Assembly: GCA_023434265.1 (NCBI GenBank)
Contig: JAEYTA010000106.1
Coordinates: forward strand, 1 to 22,586
From: Pseudomonadota bacterium
GTDB lineage: Bacteria > Pseudomonadota > Alphaproteobacteria > Caulobacterales > Caulobacteraceae
DNA length: 22,586 nucleotides
Direction: 5' to 3'
The position numbers and the translations under genes are program-made. Positions 15,640 to 22,268 of this stretch are shown piece after piece. The notes below the pieces were generated by a model, which ran no database searches, had not been told where the DNA came from, and saw only the letters and a program-made list of their open reading frames with translations. The first letter of the stretch is position 1; every line of letters begins with the position of its first letter.

Positions 15640-15659
15640 GTTTCGGTCAGCAGCGCAGC

Positions 15660-16460
15660 TTATGAAGACGTTTCCGCGAACCAGCGCATCCGGCAGGCCA
15701 TCATGGCCGTGTCGCCCAGCCGGTCGACCAGCCGCCAGTTGACCACCGCCCCGATCGGCGCCCCGACCACCGGGATCAGCTGCGCCATCTTCGCCAGGTC
15801 GATGTAGTCGCGGTACTCCTGCTGGAACCTGCGCCAGTCGTAGTCGGCGACCCCGGCCGCGCCCTCGCCGGCGATCCAGCCTTCCAGCGCCGCCAGCGCC
15901 TCGGGCCGCCGGGCCGCGCTGGCGAAGGCCAGGTGGAAGACGTGCAGCAGGAACAGCCGCTCACGCGGCGACCCGCCGCCCCAGCCGTAGACCGACACGA
16001 TGTCGGCCAGCATCCGCACCTTGATCGCCATCAGGGCCGGGAAGTCGGCCGCCGCGAGCACGAAACCGCCCGCCCCGGCCACCCCGCCCTCTACGCCGGC
16101 GGTGTTGCGGTAGGTCCGGATCAGGGCCCGCACCTTCGCCTCCCGCGCCGCCAGCGAGCCGCCCGCCGGCGGCCGGGCATTGAGCACCTCCGAACCGGTC
16201 AGGATGCCCCGGGTCATCGCCTCCACGCCGGAGGTGACGATGGCGTGGACGCGCTCGGGAATGGCCCGGTTGATGCGCGCCTGGGTCGCCCGCGAGGCCC
16301 TGTCCCACAGACCCGGGCGCTTCAGCACCCCGGCGCGCCAGGCCTCCAGTTCGGCGCGGATCGCGCCCTCGTCGGCGACCGTCAGCAGCCCCTCCGGCAC
16401 GTCCTCGGGGGCCACCATTTCGGGCAGGGTCTGGCGGGGACTCTCGGGCGGTCGGGCCAT
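15660..16460 (-). CDS. EcsC family protein
   Basis: 266 residues. The segment AIPERVHAIVTSGVEAMTRGILTGSEVL, the glycine-rich hydrophobic stretch GVEGGVAGAGGFVLAAADFPALMAIKVRMLADI and the C-terminal MAQLIPVVGAPIGAVVNWRLVDRLGDTAMMACRMRWF match the EcsC family (PF12787). Two hydrophobic glycine-rich regions suggest membrane association. The family's role is unclear; it is named after the third gene of the Bacillus ecs transporter locus, but no transporter gene is adjacent here. Start ATG 16460 has GGAGAGAGC before it. An in-frame start at 16484 would place the ribosome site and a 19-bp palindrome inside the coding region, so I reject it. katG follows 92 bases downstream on the same strand. Confidence 0.82.
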   Translation of the reverse strand: MARPPESPRQTLPEMVAPEDVPEGLLTVADEGAIRAELEAWRAGVLKRPGLWDRASRATQARINRAIPERVHAIVTSGVEAMTRGILTGSEVLNARPPAGGSLAAREAKVRALIRTYRNTAGVEGGVAGAGGFVLAAADFPALMAIKVRMLADIVSVYGWGGGSPRERLFLLHVFHLAFASAARRPEALAALEGWIAGEGAAGVADYDWRRFQQEYRDYIDLAKMAQLIPVVGAPIGAVVNWRLVDRLGDTAMMACRMRWFAETSS

Positions 16461-16467
16461 GCTCTCT

Positions 16468-16486
16468 CCGTGACGCGGCGTCACGG
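16468..16486. promoter_or_regulatory. Perfect 19-bp palindrome before the EcsC gene
   Basis: CCGTGACGC-G-GCGTCACGG is a perfect inverted repeat of 9-bp arms around one base, starting 8 bases upstream of the EcsC start codon. It overlaps the likely ribosome site region, so it could be a repressor operator or an RNA hairpin that limits translation. It lies in the divergent EcsC-mdh spacer. Confidence 0.55.
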
Positions 16487-16504
16487 TTGCAGGGCCGGGC
16501 CGCC

Positions 16505-16516
16505 GGGTCTAGACCC
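16505..16516. other. 12-bp palindrome in the divergent spacer
   Basis: GGGTCTAGACCC is a perfect palindrome centred on an XbaI-like TCTAGA, near the middle of the 114-bp spacer between the EcsC gene and mdh. It may be part of a shared control region; no known regulator is assigned. Confidence 0.35.
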
Positions 16517-16526
16517 CCCGTCGACC

Positions 16527-16542
16527 GCGGTTTCGCAACCGC
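16527..16542 (+). other. Hairpin in the mdh leader
   Basis: GCGGTT-TCGC-AACCGC forms a perfect 6-bp stem with a 4-base loop, 32 bases before the mdh start. It may be a leader hairpin or an operator. The mdh ribosome site GGAG follows at 16561-16564. Confidence 0.35.
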
Positions 16543-16574
16543 AACCCTCCCATTCCTCCCGGAGACGAACACCC

Positions 16575-17537
16575 ATGGCTCGCGCGAAGATCGCCCTCAT
16601 CGGGGCCGGCATGATCGGCGGCACCCTGGCTCACATCTGCGCCCGCGAGGCGCTGGGCGACGTGGTCCTGTTCGACATCGCCGAGGGCACGCCGCAGGGC
16701 AAGGCGCTGGACATCGCCGAGGCTTCGGCCGTGTTCGGCCAGGACGTCGCCCTCAAGGGCGCCAACGACTACGCCGACATCGGCGGCGCCGACGTCTGCA
16801 TCGTCACCGCCGGCGTGCCGCGCAAGCCGGGCATGAGCCGCGACGACCTGATCGGCATCAACCTGAAGGTCATGAAGGCGGTCGGCGAAGGCATCAAGGC
16901 GCACGCCCCGAACGCCTTCGTCATCTGCATCACCAACCCGCTCGACGCCATGGTCTGGGCGCTGCAGAAATTCTCCGGCCTGCCGAAGGAGAAGGTCGTC
17001 GGCATGGCCGGCGTGCTCGACTCGGCCCGCTTCGCCTACTTCCTCGCCGAGAAGACCGGCGTCTCGGTGCAGGACATCCACGCCTGGACCCTGGGCGGCC
17101 ATGGCGACGACATGGTGCCGATGGTGCGCCACTCGACCGTCGGCGGCCTGCCGCTGCCCGACGCCGTCGCCGCCGGCTTCATGAGCCAGGCCGACCTCGA
17201 CGCCATCGTCGAGCGCACGAGAAAAGGGGGAGGCGAGATCGTCGCCCTGCTCAAGACCGGCTCGGCCTTCTACGCTCCGGCCGAGAGCGCCGTGGCCATG
17301 GCCCGCTCCTACCTGCTCGACCAGAAGCGCGTCCTGCCCTGCGCCGTCTGGGTGTCGGGCCAGTACGGCCTCAGCGATCTCTACGTGGGCCTGCCGGCCC
17401 TGATCGGCGCCGGCGGCGTCGAGAAGATCGTGGAGTTCACCACCACCGACGACGAGAAGGCCATGCTGGCCAAGTCGGTCGACTCGGTGAAGGGGCTGAT
17501 CGAGGCCTGCAAGCAGCAGGACGCCTCGCTGGCCTGA
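16575..17537 (+). CDS. mdh: Malate dehydrogenase (LDH-like type)
   Basis: 320 residues. The enzyme oxidises malate to oxaloacetate with NAD+ in the TCA cycle. The Rossmann motif is GAGMIGG (10-16), with Asp34 in LFDIAEG selecting NAD. Substrate-binding and catalytic residues are R83 and R89 (VPRKPGMSRDD), R152 with D149 (LDSAR) and H176 (GGHGDD). The R83-K-P-G-M pattern, Arg followed by KPGM, marks malate rather than lactate specificity. ATG 16575 has GGAG 10 bases upstream; the open frame continues far upstream only as a shadow of the EcsC gene. A strong intrinsic terminator follows the stop. sucC/sucD, often next to mdh in alphaproteobacteria, are not present here. Confidence 0.98.
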   Translation: MARAKIALIGAGMIGGTLAHICAREALGDVVLFDIAEGTPQGKALDIAEASAVFGQDVALKGANDYADIGGADVCIVTAGVPRKPGMSRDDLIGINLKVMKAVGEGIKAHAPNAFVICITNPLDAMVWALQKFSGLPKEKVVGMAGVLDSARFAYFLAEKTGVSVQDIHAWTLGGHGDDMVPMVRHSTVGGLPLPDAVAAGFMSQADLDAIVERTRKGGGEIVALLKTGSAFYAPAESAVAMARSYLLDQKRVLPCAVWVSGQYGLSDLYVGLPALIGAGGVEKIVEFTTTDDEKAMLAKSVDSVKGLIEACKQQDASLA

Positions 17538-17562
17538 AGGCATTAGCGACAGGGAATGTCAG

Positions 17563-17592
17563 GGGCCGCGGAGCGATCCGCGGCCCTTTCTC
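17563..17592 (+). terminator. Intrinsic terminator of mdh
   Basis: GGGCCGCGGA-GCGA-TCCGCGGCCC is a perfect 10-bp stem with a tetraloop, followed by TTTCTC, 25 bases after the mdh stop. It reaches the end of the convergent YbjN gene. Confidence 0.85.
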
Positions 17593-18106
17593 ATTGGCCG
17601 GAGGCCGGCGCAGAAGCCGTCGGCGGCAGGTAGCCGACGTGGCGGGCGAACTCGACCAGCATCCCGACCCAGACGCCGGTCGCGTCGGTCAGTTGCTCGA
17701 CCCCGCCCGGCTGCAGCAGCAGGTCGTACTGGACGACCGCCGTCGGCGCTTCGCCGTCGGCGCCCGGCGAATGGAAGGCCTTGAGGAAGCGCCGGTCGCG
17801 GTTCCAGTCGTTGATCATCTGCGGCGTGATCGACTCATTGGTGAAGCTGGCCGAGTACTGCAGGTCGGCGCAGACGTCGTTCTGGCACCCGTAGAAGAAC
17901 ACCAGCCAGGTCAGGTCGCCGTCGCGCACCGTCAGCCAGACCTCGTCGCCCTGGCGCTGCACCGGTTGCACGTCGCCGCCCTTCGAGGTGATCCACGCGC
18001 CGACGTCGGCGATGGCCAGTCCCGGCTGCGGGGCCGTCTGCGCAACGGCCGGCGCGGCGATGCACAGGGCCGCGGCGGCGGCGAAGGCGGCGAGATGTCG
18101 GATCAT
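17591..18106 (-). CDS. Secreted YbjN-domain protein
   Basis: 171 residues with a signal peptide (MIRHLAAFAAAAALCIAAPAVA, cut before QTAP). The mature part resembles the YbjN family (PF10722): DVGAWITSKGG, WLVFFYGCQNDVCADLQYSASF, then ITPQMINDWNRDRRFLKAFHSPG and VVQYDLLLQPGGVEQLTDATGVWVGMLVEFARHV. The two cysteines in YGCQNDVC could form a periplasmic disulfide. YbjN-type proteins have been linked to stress and motility regulation in E. coli, but exported alphaproteobacterial members like this one have no settled role. A ribosome site AGGGAG precedes ATG 18106. The gene follows zapE by 54 bases on the same strand, so it may share its transcript. Confidence 0.78.
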   Translation of the reverse strand: MIRHLAAFAAAAALCIAAPAVAQTAPQPGLAIADVGAWITSKGGDVQPVQRQGDEVWLTVRDGDLTWLVFFYGCQNDVCADLQYSASFTNESITPQMINDWNRDRRFLKAFHSPGADGEAPTAVVQYDLLLQPGGVEQLTDATGVWVGMLVEFARHVGYLPPTASAPASGQ

Positions 18107-18160
18107 GCGGTTCTCCCTGACCGCGCCAGCTAGGCCCGCCCGCGCGGCGAAAGCAAGGCG

Positions 18161-19252
18161 TCAGTGGCGAGCGCGCGCCAGCCAGTCGGCGCCGGCCATC
18201 TCGTTCAGCCGCGACACGGTGCGCTCGAACTCGAAGGCCCCGACGCCTTCGCGGTACAGATCTTCCGGCCGGGCCTCGGCCAGCACTACCAGCCGCACGC
18301 CCGCCTCGTAGAGGGCGTCGATCAGGGTCACGAAGCGCCGCGCCTCGTGGTGATTGTGCGGCCCGAGCACCGGCACCCCGTCGAGGAACAGGGTGTGAAA
18401 CCGGTCGGCGACCGCCAGATAGTCCTGGGCCCCCAGCGGGCGCGCGCACAGCTCGGCGAAGGTAGCTCGCGCCAGACCGCCGTCGGTGCGCTCCAGCGTC
18501 ACCTCCCGGCCCTGCACCTGCAGCGTCGTCGGCGCCTCGTCCTGCTCGCCCTTCAGCGCCGCCCACAGCGCCTCGAACCCGGCCCGCTCGCCCGGTCCGT
18601 GCCAGACCCGCCCGCCCATGATCCGGTCCAGCCGCCAGTCGCGGGCGCCGCCCACCTCGAGCACCTCGCAGCGGTCGCGGATCATGTCGATGAAGGGCAG
18701 GAAGAGCTGGCGGTTGATGCCGTTCAGGTACAGTTGGTCCGGCGCCCGGTTGGAGGTCACCACAAGCACGACCTTCTTCTCGAACAGCGCCTCGAACAGC
18801 CGCCCGAGGATCATGGCGTCGCCGATATCGGTGACCTGCAGTTCGTCGAAGCACAGCAGCCGCGACTCCGCGGCGATCAGCTCCGCCGTCGGCCGGATGG
18901 GGTCGTCCCCCTTCGCCTGCCCGAACACGCGCCTGCGCGCGGCCGCGTCGCCCTCGCGCCATTGCCGGATCAGCCCGTGCACCCGCGCCATGAACACGTG
19001 GAAGTGCGCCCGCGTCTTCCGCGGTTCCGGCGCGCAGGCGCAGAACAGGTCCATCAGCAGCGACTTGCCCCGCCCCGGCGGCCCCCACAGGTACAGTCCG
19101 CGCACCTCGGGCGTGCGGCCGAACAGGCCGCGTTTGGCCAAGTCGCGCTCCACCCGCGCCAGGGCGTCGACCACCGGCCGCTGCGTCGGATCGGGCGTCA
19201 GCCGGCCGTCGGCCAGCCGCTCTTCATAAGCTGCGCGTATGCGGGAGGGCAT
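18161..19252 (-). CDS. zapE: AFG1/ZapE-family ATPase
   Basis: 363 residues, a P-loop ATPase of the AFG1/LACE1/ZapE family. In E. coli ZapE associates with the divisome and affects Z-ring stability; mitochondrial relatives help remove misfolded respiratory subunits. Walker A is GPPGRGKS (57-64), Walker B LLCFDELQVTD (132-142), followed by the sensor region LVVTSNRAPDQLYLNGINRQLFLPFID, which is highly family-specific. FHVFMARVHGLI is also a family block. ATG 19252 gives the usual N-terminus; an upstream in-frame extension to 19402 covers Arg-rich non-conserved sequence. The neighbourhood with mdh is common in alphaproteobacteria and supports the call. Confidence 0.94.
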   Translation of the reverse strand: MPSRIRAAYEERLADGRLTPDPTQRPVVDALARVERDLAKRGLFGRTPEVRGLYLWGPPGRGKSLLMDLFCACAPEPRKTRAHFHVFMARVHGLIRQWREGDAAARRRVFGQAKGDDPIRPTAELIAAESRLLCFDELQVTDIGDAMILGRLFEALFEKKVVLVVTSNRAPDQLYLNGINRQLFLPFIDMIRDRCEVLEVGGARDWRLDRIMGGRVWHGPGERAGFEALWAALKGEQDEAPTTLQVQGREVTLERTDGGLARATFAELCARPLGAQDYLAVADRFHTLFLDGVPVLGPHNHHEARRFVTLIDALYEAGVRLVVLAEARPEDLYREGVGAFEFERTVSRLNEMAGADWLARARH

Positions 19253-19458
19253 CGTTCTCGGCCTTAGCCGCCGCCGCCTGTCCTGAAAAGCGATTGCTTC
19301 GCGCCCGCGAAGGCCTACATGCACGCCTCCAGCATCCACACACACTCCGCGCTTACGCAGCGAGGCTCCCCGAGTCGAACGGCAGCGCGCCCGAAGGACC
19401 ACCCGCCCTCAAGCAGCGAGCCGCCGCGCGGCGAGCGTCAGGGCAACGAGGAAATGTC
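19253..19458. other. 206-bp divergent spacer between zapE and asd
   Basis: The largest divergent gap. It holds a hairpin CTTCGC-GCCC-GCGAAG at 19297-19312 and, before asd, the ribosome site GAGGAA at 19449-19454. I see no clear -35/-10 pair, riboswitch fold or leader-peptide codon run. An open frame leading into asd from 19294 is not conserved-looking and is probably not translated. Confidence 0.5.
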
Positions 19459-20505
19459 ATGAGCTACGTCGTCGCCGTCGTGGGCGCCACCGGCAATGTC
19501 GGCCAGGAGATGCTCAACATCCTGGACGAACTGCAGTTTCCCGTCTCGAAGCTGCACGCCCTCGCCTCGCGCAAGTCCAAGGGCGTCGAACTGGCCTTCG
19601 GCGACCGCACCGTGAAGTGCGAGGACCTCGAAACCTTCGACTTCTCCGGCGTCGACATCGTGCTGATGTCCGCCGGCGGCGACGTCTCGCGCGCCTGGTC
19701 CGAAAAGATCGGCAAGGCCGGGGCCATGGTCATCGACAACTCCTCGGCCTTCCGCATGGACCCCGAGGTGCCGCTGATCGTGCCCGAGGTGAACCCCGAC
19801 GCCGTCAAGCTGGCGAAGAAGAAGAACATCGTCGCCAACCCCAACTGCTCGACCGCCCAGCTGGTGGTGGCGCTCAAGCCGCTGCACGACGCCGCGAAGA
19901 TCACCCGCGCCGTGGTCTCGACCTACCAGTCGGTCTCCGGCGCCGGGAAGGAGGGCATGGACGAGCTGTGGAACCAGACCAAGGCCATCTACGGCCTCGG
20001 CGACGCCTCGCCCAAGTTCTTCCCCAAGCAGATCGCCTTCAACGTCATCCCGATGATCGGGTCCTTCCGCGACGACGGCTACACCGACGAGGAAGCCAAG
20101 ATGTGGGACGAGACCCACAAGATGCTCGACCCGTCGATCCGGCTGACGGTCACCTGCGTCCGCGTCCCCGTCTTCGTCGGCCACTCCGAGGCGGTCACGG
20201 TCGAGTTCGACCGCCCGATCTCCCCGGACGAGGCCCGCGCCATCCTGCGCGACGCGCCGGGCGTGCTGGTCGTCGACAAGCAGGAGGCCGACGGCTACGT
20301 CACCCCGGTCGACGCCGCCGGCGAGTTCGCCGTCCACGTCTCTCGCATCCGCAAGGACCCGACCGTCGAGAACGGCCTCAGCTTCTGGGTCGTCTCCGAC
20401 AACCTGCGCAAGGGCGCGGCCCTCAACGCCGTTCAGATCGCGCAGCTGCTCGACGAGTCCGGGACCATCCAGCCGAAGAGCGGCTACCGCTCGATCACCG
20501 TCTGA
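19459..20505 (+). CDS. asd: Aspartate-semialdehyde dehydrogenase
   Basis: 348 residues. The enzyme makes L-aspartate-4-semialdehyde from aspartyl phosphate with NADPH, a branch step towards lysine, diaminopimelate, methionine and threonine. The NADP-binding loop is GATGNVG (9-15). The catalytic cysteine is C130 in ANPNCSTAQ, and the substrate/catalytic region RVPVFVGHSEAVTVEF carries the active-site His. Phosphate binding is by the Arg in RKSKG and related loops. Length and motifs are typical of the bacterial enzyme. The start ATG 19459 has GAGGAA upstream, and the first residues MSYVVAVVGATGNVG fit homologues. rarD follows after 41 bases, possibly on the same transcript. Confidence 0.97.
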   Translation: MSYVVAVVGATGNVGQEMLNILDELQFPVSKLHALASRKSKGVELAFGDRTVKCEDLETFDFSGVDIVLMSAGGDVSRAWSEKIGKAGAMVIDNSSAFRMDPEVPLIVPEVNPDAVKLAKKKNIVANPNCSTAQLVVALKPLHDAAKITRAVVSTYQSVSGAGKEGMDELWNQTKAIYGLGDASPKFFPKQIAFNVIPMIGSFRDDGYTDEEAKMWDETHKMLDPSIRLTVTCVRVPVFVGHSEAVTVEFDRPISPDEARAILRDAPGVLVVDKQEADGYVTPVDAAGEFAVHVSRIRKDPTVENGLSFWVVSDNLRKGAALNAVQIAQLLDESGTIQPKSGYRSITV

Positions 20506-20546
20506 CGCCCCTCCATCCCGCCGGCTCCCCACGGCAGGAGTAGATC

Positions 20547-21476
20547 ATGACCGCCCCTTCCGGCTCCGAGGCGAGCCGCGCCGCCCTGCTGTCCGCCTTC
20601 GCCTGCTATGCACTGTGGGGCCTCATGCCCCTGCTGTTCATGGGGCAGGCGCAGGTCGGCTTCGACTCGCTCGAGATCCTCGCCCACCGCTGCGTCTGGG
20701 CCGTGGCAGTGGCGGCGCTGCTGGTCTGGCTGGCGAAGCAGGGCGGCCAGGTCGCGGCGGTGTTCCGCAACCCGCGCACCCTCGCCTGGCTGGCCTTCTC
20801 CACCGCCCTGATCGGTCTCAACTGGGGCATCTACGTCTGGGCCACCACCCACGGGGCGACGCTCGAGGCCAGCCTCGGCTACTATATCAACCCACTGCTC
20901 AACATGGTCGTCGGCCTGTGGCTGTTCCGGGAGCGGATCGATCGCTGGGGCTGGGTCGCTATCGGCCTCGCCGCGGTCGGCGTCGCCTTCCAGACCGCCG
21001 CCCTCGGTCGGCCGCCGTGGATCTCGATCGTGCTGGCCCTGTCGTTCGCCACCTATGGCGTGATCCGCAAGCGCGTCCCGGTCGACGCCCAGGCCGGCCT
21101 GTTCGTCGAATGCCTGCTGCTGGCCCCGCTCGGCCTCGCTTGGGTCATCTGGCTGCAGTCCACCGGCGCCGGCGCCGCCTTCGACAGCCCGACCAACACC
21201 CTCTGGGCGCTGGCCAACGGCCCCGCCACCGTCCTGCCGCTGGCCCTGTTCGCCTGGTCCGCGCGGCGCCTGCCGCTGTCGACCATCGGCTTCATCCAGT
21301 TCCTCGCCCCGACCCTGCAGTTCATGGTCGGGGTCGCCGCCGGCGAACCCCTCACCGCCCTACGCATCGCCTCCTTCGCCTTCATCTGGGGCGGCGCCGG
21401 GGTGTTCGCGGCGGCCGCGCTGGGCCGACGGAGGGCGGCGCGGCGGGCGCTGAAGGCGGCCGCGGAGCCGGTATAG
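20547..21476 (+). CDS. rarD: RarD-type EamA-family membrane transporter
   Basis: 309 residues with about ten hydrophobic helices, an inner-membrane transporter of the drug/metabolite transporter superfamily. The N-terminal ALLSAFACYALWGLMPLLF and LEILAHRCVWAV, the central LIGLNWGIYVWATTHGATLEASLGYYINPLLNMVVGLWLFRERIDRWGWVAI and the C-terminal IGFIQFLAPTLQFMVGV are characteristic of RarD. The substrate is not established; E. coli RarD was named for a chloramphenicol-sensitivity link. AGGAG lies 8 bases before ATG 20547, a strong site. The basic tail (GRRRAARRALKAAAEPV) is likely cytoplasmic. It lies 41 bases after asd with no terminator between them. Confidence 0.93.
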   Translation: MTAPSGSEASRAALLSAFACYALWGLMPLLFMGQAQVGFDSLEILAHRCVWAVAVAALLVWLAKQGGQVAAVFRNPRTLAWLAFSTALIGLNWGIYVWATTHGATLEASLGYYINPLLNMVVGLWLFRERIDRWGWVAIGLAAVGVAFQTAALGRPPWISIVLALSFATYGVIRKRVPVDAQAGLFVECLLLAPLGLAWVIWLQSTGAGAAFDSPTNTLWALANGPATVLPLALFAWSARRLPLSTIGFIQFLAPTLQFMVGVAAGEPLTALRIASFAFIWGGAGVFAAAALGRRRAARRALKAAAEPV

Positions 21477-21477
21477 C

Positions 21478-21497
21478 TCGACCGCTTCCCGGGTCGA
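21478..21497 (+). terminator. Weak hairpin after rarD
   Basis: TCGACC-GCTTCCCG-GGTCGA forms a 6-bp stem two bases after the rarD stop. A second weak stem, AGCCAG/CTGGCT, lies at 21524-21546. Neither has a T-tract, so termination here is uncertain. Confidence 0.35.
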
Positions 21498-21604
21498 TCC
21501 TGTCGGACGTCCGCCTCCCGCGAAGCCAGCCTCTCCGTCACTGGCTGGTGGGAGCGCTCGACCAGCCTGGCGCGCCGCCGATCCGGCCGGGGCCGAGAGA
21601 GACG

Positions 21605-21635
21605 AAAAAGGCGGGCGTCGCTTCCGACGCCCGCC
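21605..21635 (-). terminator. Intrinsic terminator of the glycine-zipper gene
   Basis: GGCGGGCGTCG-CTTC-CGACGCCCGCC (21610-21635) is a perfect 11-bp stem with a tetraloop. Read on the minus strand it is followed by TTTTT (complement of A21605-21609). It is the best-formed intrinsic terminator in the window and lies 53 bases after the stop of the minus-strand gene. Confidence 0.9.
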
Positions 21636-21646
21636 TCCCGCCCACA

Positions 21647-21674
21647 CGCCCGACCAGACTCACGCGGTCGGGCG
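21647..21674 (-). other. Second 3' hairpin of the glycine-zipper transcript
   Basis: CGCCCGACC and GGTCGGGCG form a perfect 9-bp stem with a 10-base loop, between the minus-strand stop codon and the terminator. The transcript would end in two tandem hairpins, which may stabilise it. Confidence 0.6.
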
Positions 21675-21687
21675 AAGAGGTGTTCCG

Positions 21688-22113
21688 TCACCAGCGACGG
21701 TCGTAGCGCCAGTCGCGGCGCTGGTCGCGGCGCTCATAACGGTCATAGCGGCGCATTTCCCGGCGGTTGTAGCCGTCGCGGCGGTCGATGCCGTGCTCGC
21801 GTTCCCAGTGCCCCTGGTTCCGGTAACAGCGGCCGCCGCGGTAGTAGTTGCAGTCGTCGCCGCCGCCGGACGAGGCGCCCAGCGCCGCGCCCGCGAGCGC
21901 CCCGCCGGCGATGTAGGTCCCGTCGCCGTTGCCGATCATCGCACCGGCGATGGCGCCCACCGCCGCCCCGATCAGAGCGTTCTCGGTGCGATCGTCGTTC
22001 CGGTCGCGGTCGTAACGGCTCTGGGCCGCCGCCGGCGTCGTCACGAGCAGACCGAGCGCCATGGCGCCGACGACGGCCGGAGCGGCGATGGCGGTCTTCG
22101 AAAGCGTCTTCAT
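21688..22113 (-). CDS. Secreted glycine-zipper protein with an Arg/Tyr/Asp-rich tail
   Basis: 141 residues. A signal peptide (cut near AAA-Q31) is followed by a short acidic/basic linker and a glycine-zipper segment ALIGAAVGAIAGAMIGNGDG...AGGALAGAALGASSGGG (46-85), likely able to insert in or oligomerise at a membrane. Then comes DCNYYRGGRCYRNQGHW with two cysteines (probable disulfide) and a tail of RYDRYERRDQRR-like repeats. Similar glycine-zipper 2TM-type proteins in alphaproteobacteria are cell-envelope or stress proteins of unknown mechanism. A purine-rich ribosome site (AAGGAAAGGA) precedes ATG 22113. Two tandem hairpins end the transcript. A LexA-type box lies upstream in the divergent spacer. 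Confidence 0.8.
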   Translation of the reverse strand: MKTLSKTAIAAPAVVGAMALGLLVTTPAAAQSRYDRDRNDDRTENALIGAAVGAIAGAMIGNGDGTYIAGGALAGAALGASSGGGDDCNYYRGGRCYRNQGHWEREHGIDRRDGYNRREMRRYDRYERRDQRRDWRYDRRW

Positions 22114-22197
22114 GGTCCGGTCCTTTCCTTGTCCCGCGAGCGCGCGGATCCTGACGAGTCTTTACAAGCGGAGCCCTGAACGCGCCGGGAGGCGACC

Positions 22198-22212
22198 GTT
22201 CATGCGCGGTTC
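22198..22212. promoter_or_regulatory. Candidate alphaproteobacterial LexA (SOS) box
   Basis: GTTC-ATGCGCG-GTTC matches exactly the GTTC-N7-GTTC direct repeat bound by LexA in alphaproteobacteria. It sits 85 bases upstream of the minus-strand glycine-zipper start and 57 bases before the plus-strand gene at 22269. A further TGAACG at 22177-22182 makes an inverted repeat with CGTTCA at 22197-22202. It could control either gene. Confidence 0.5.
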
Positions 22213-22268
22213 ACCTTGCCAATCACGAGACAATAGGGCGCCATGGGCGACGCGGACGGGAGGCGGAC

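Noticed and set aside
13387..15807. An 806-codon open frame antisense to katG
   Set aside because: Same shadow effect; katG motifs on the minus strand are unambiguous.
15933..16574. Upstream extension of mdh
   Set aside because: It runs antisense through the EcsC gene; ATG 16575 has a ribosome site and starts the Rossmann strand directly.
21700..21780. DNA tandem repeat in the 3' part of the glycine-zipper gene
   Set aside because: The periodicity reflects the Arg/Asp/Tyr-rich coding tail (RYDR/RRDQRR) and is not a separate element.
22114..22268. EcfG-type (general stress) promoter before the glycine-zipper gene
   Set aside because: TGAAC and CGTT are present on the minus strand but the first box lacks GGAAC and the spacing is about two bases short; the LexA-type repeat explains the same GTTC words better.
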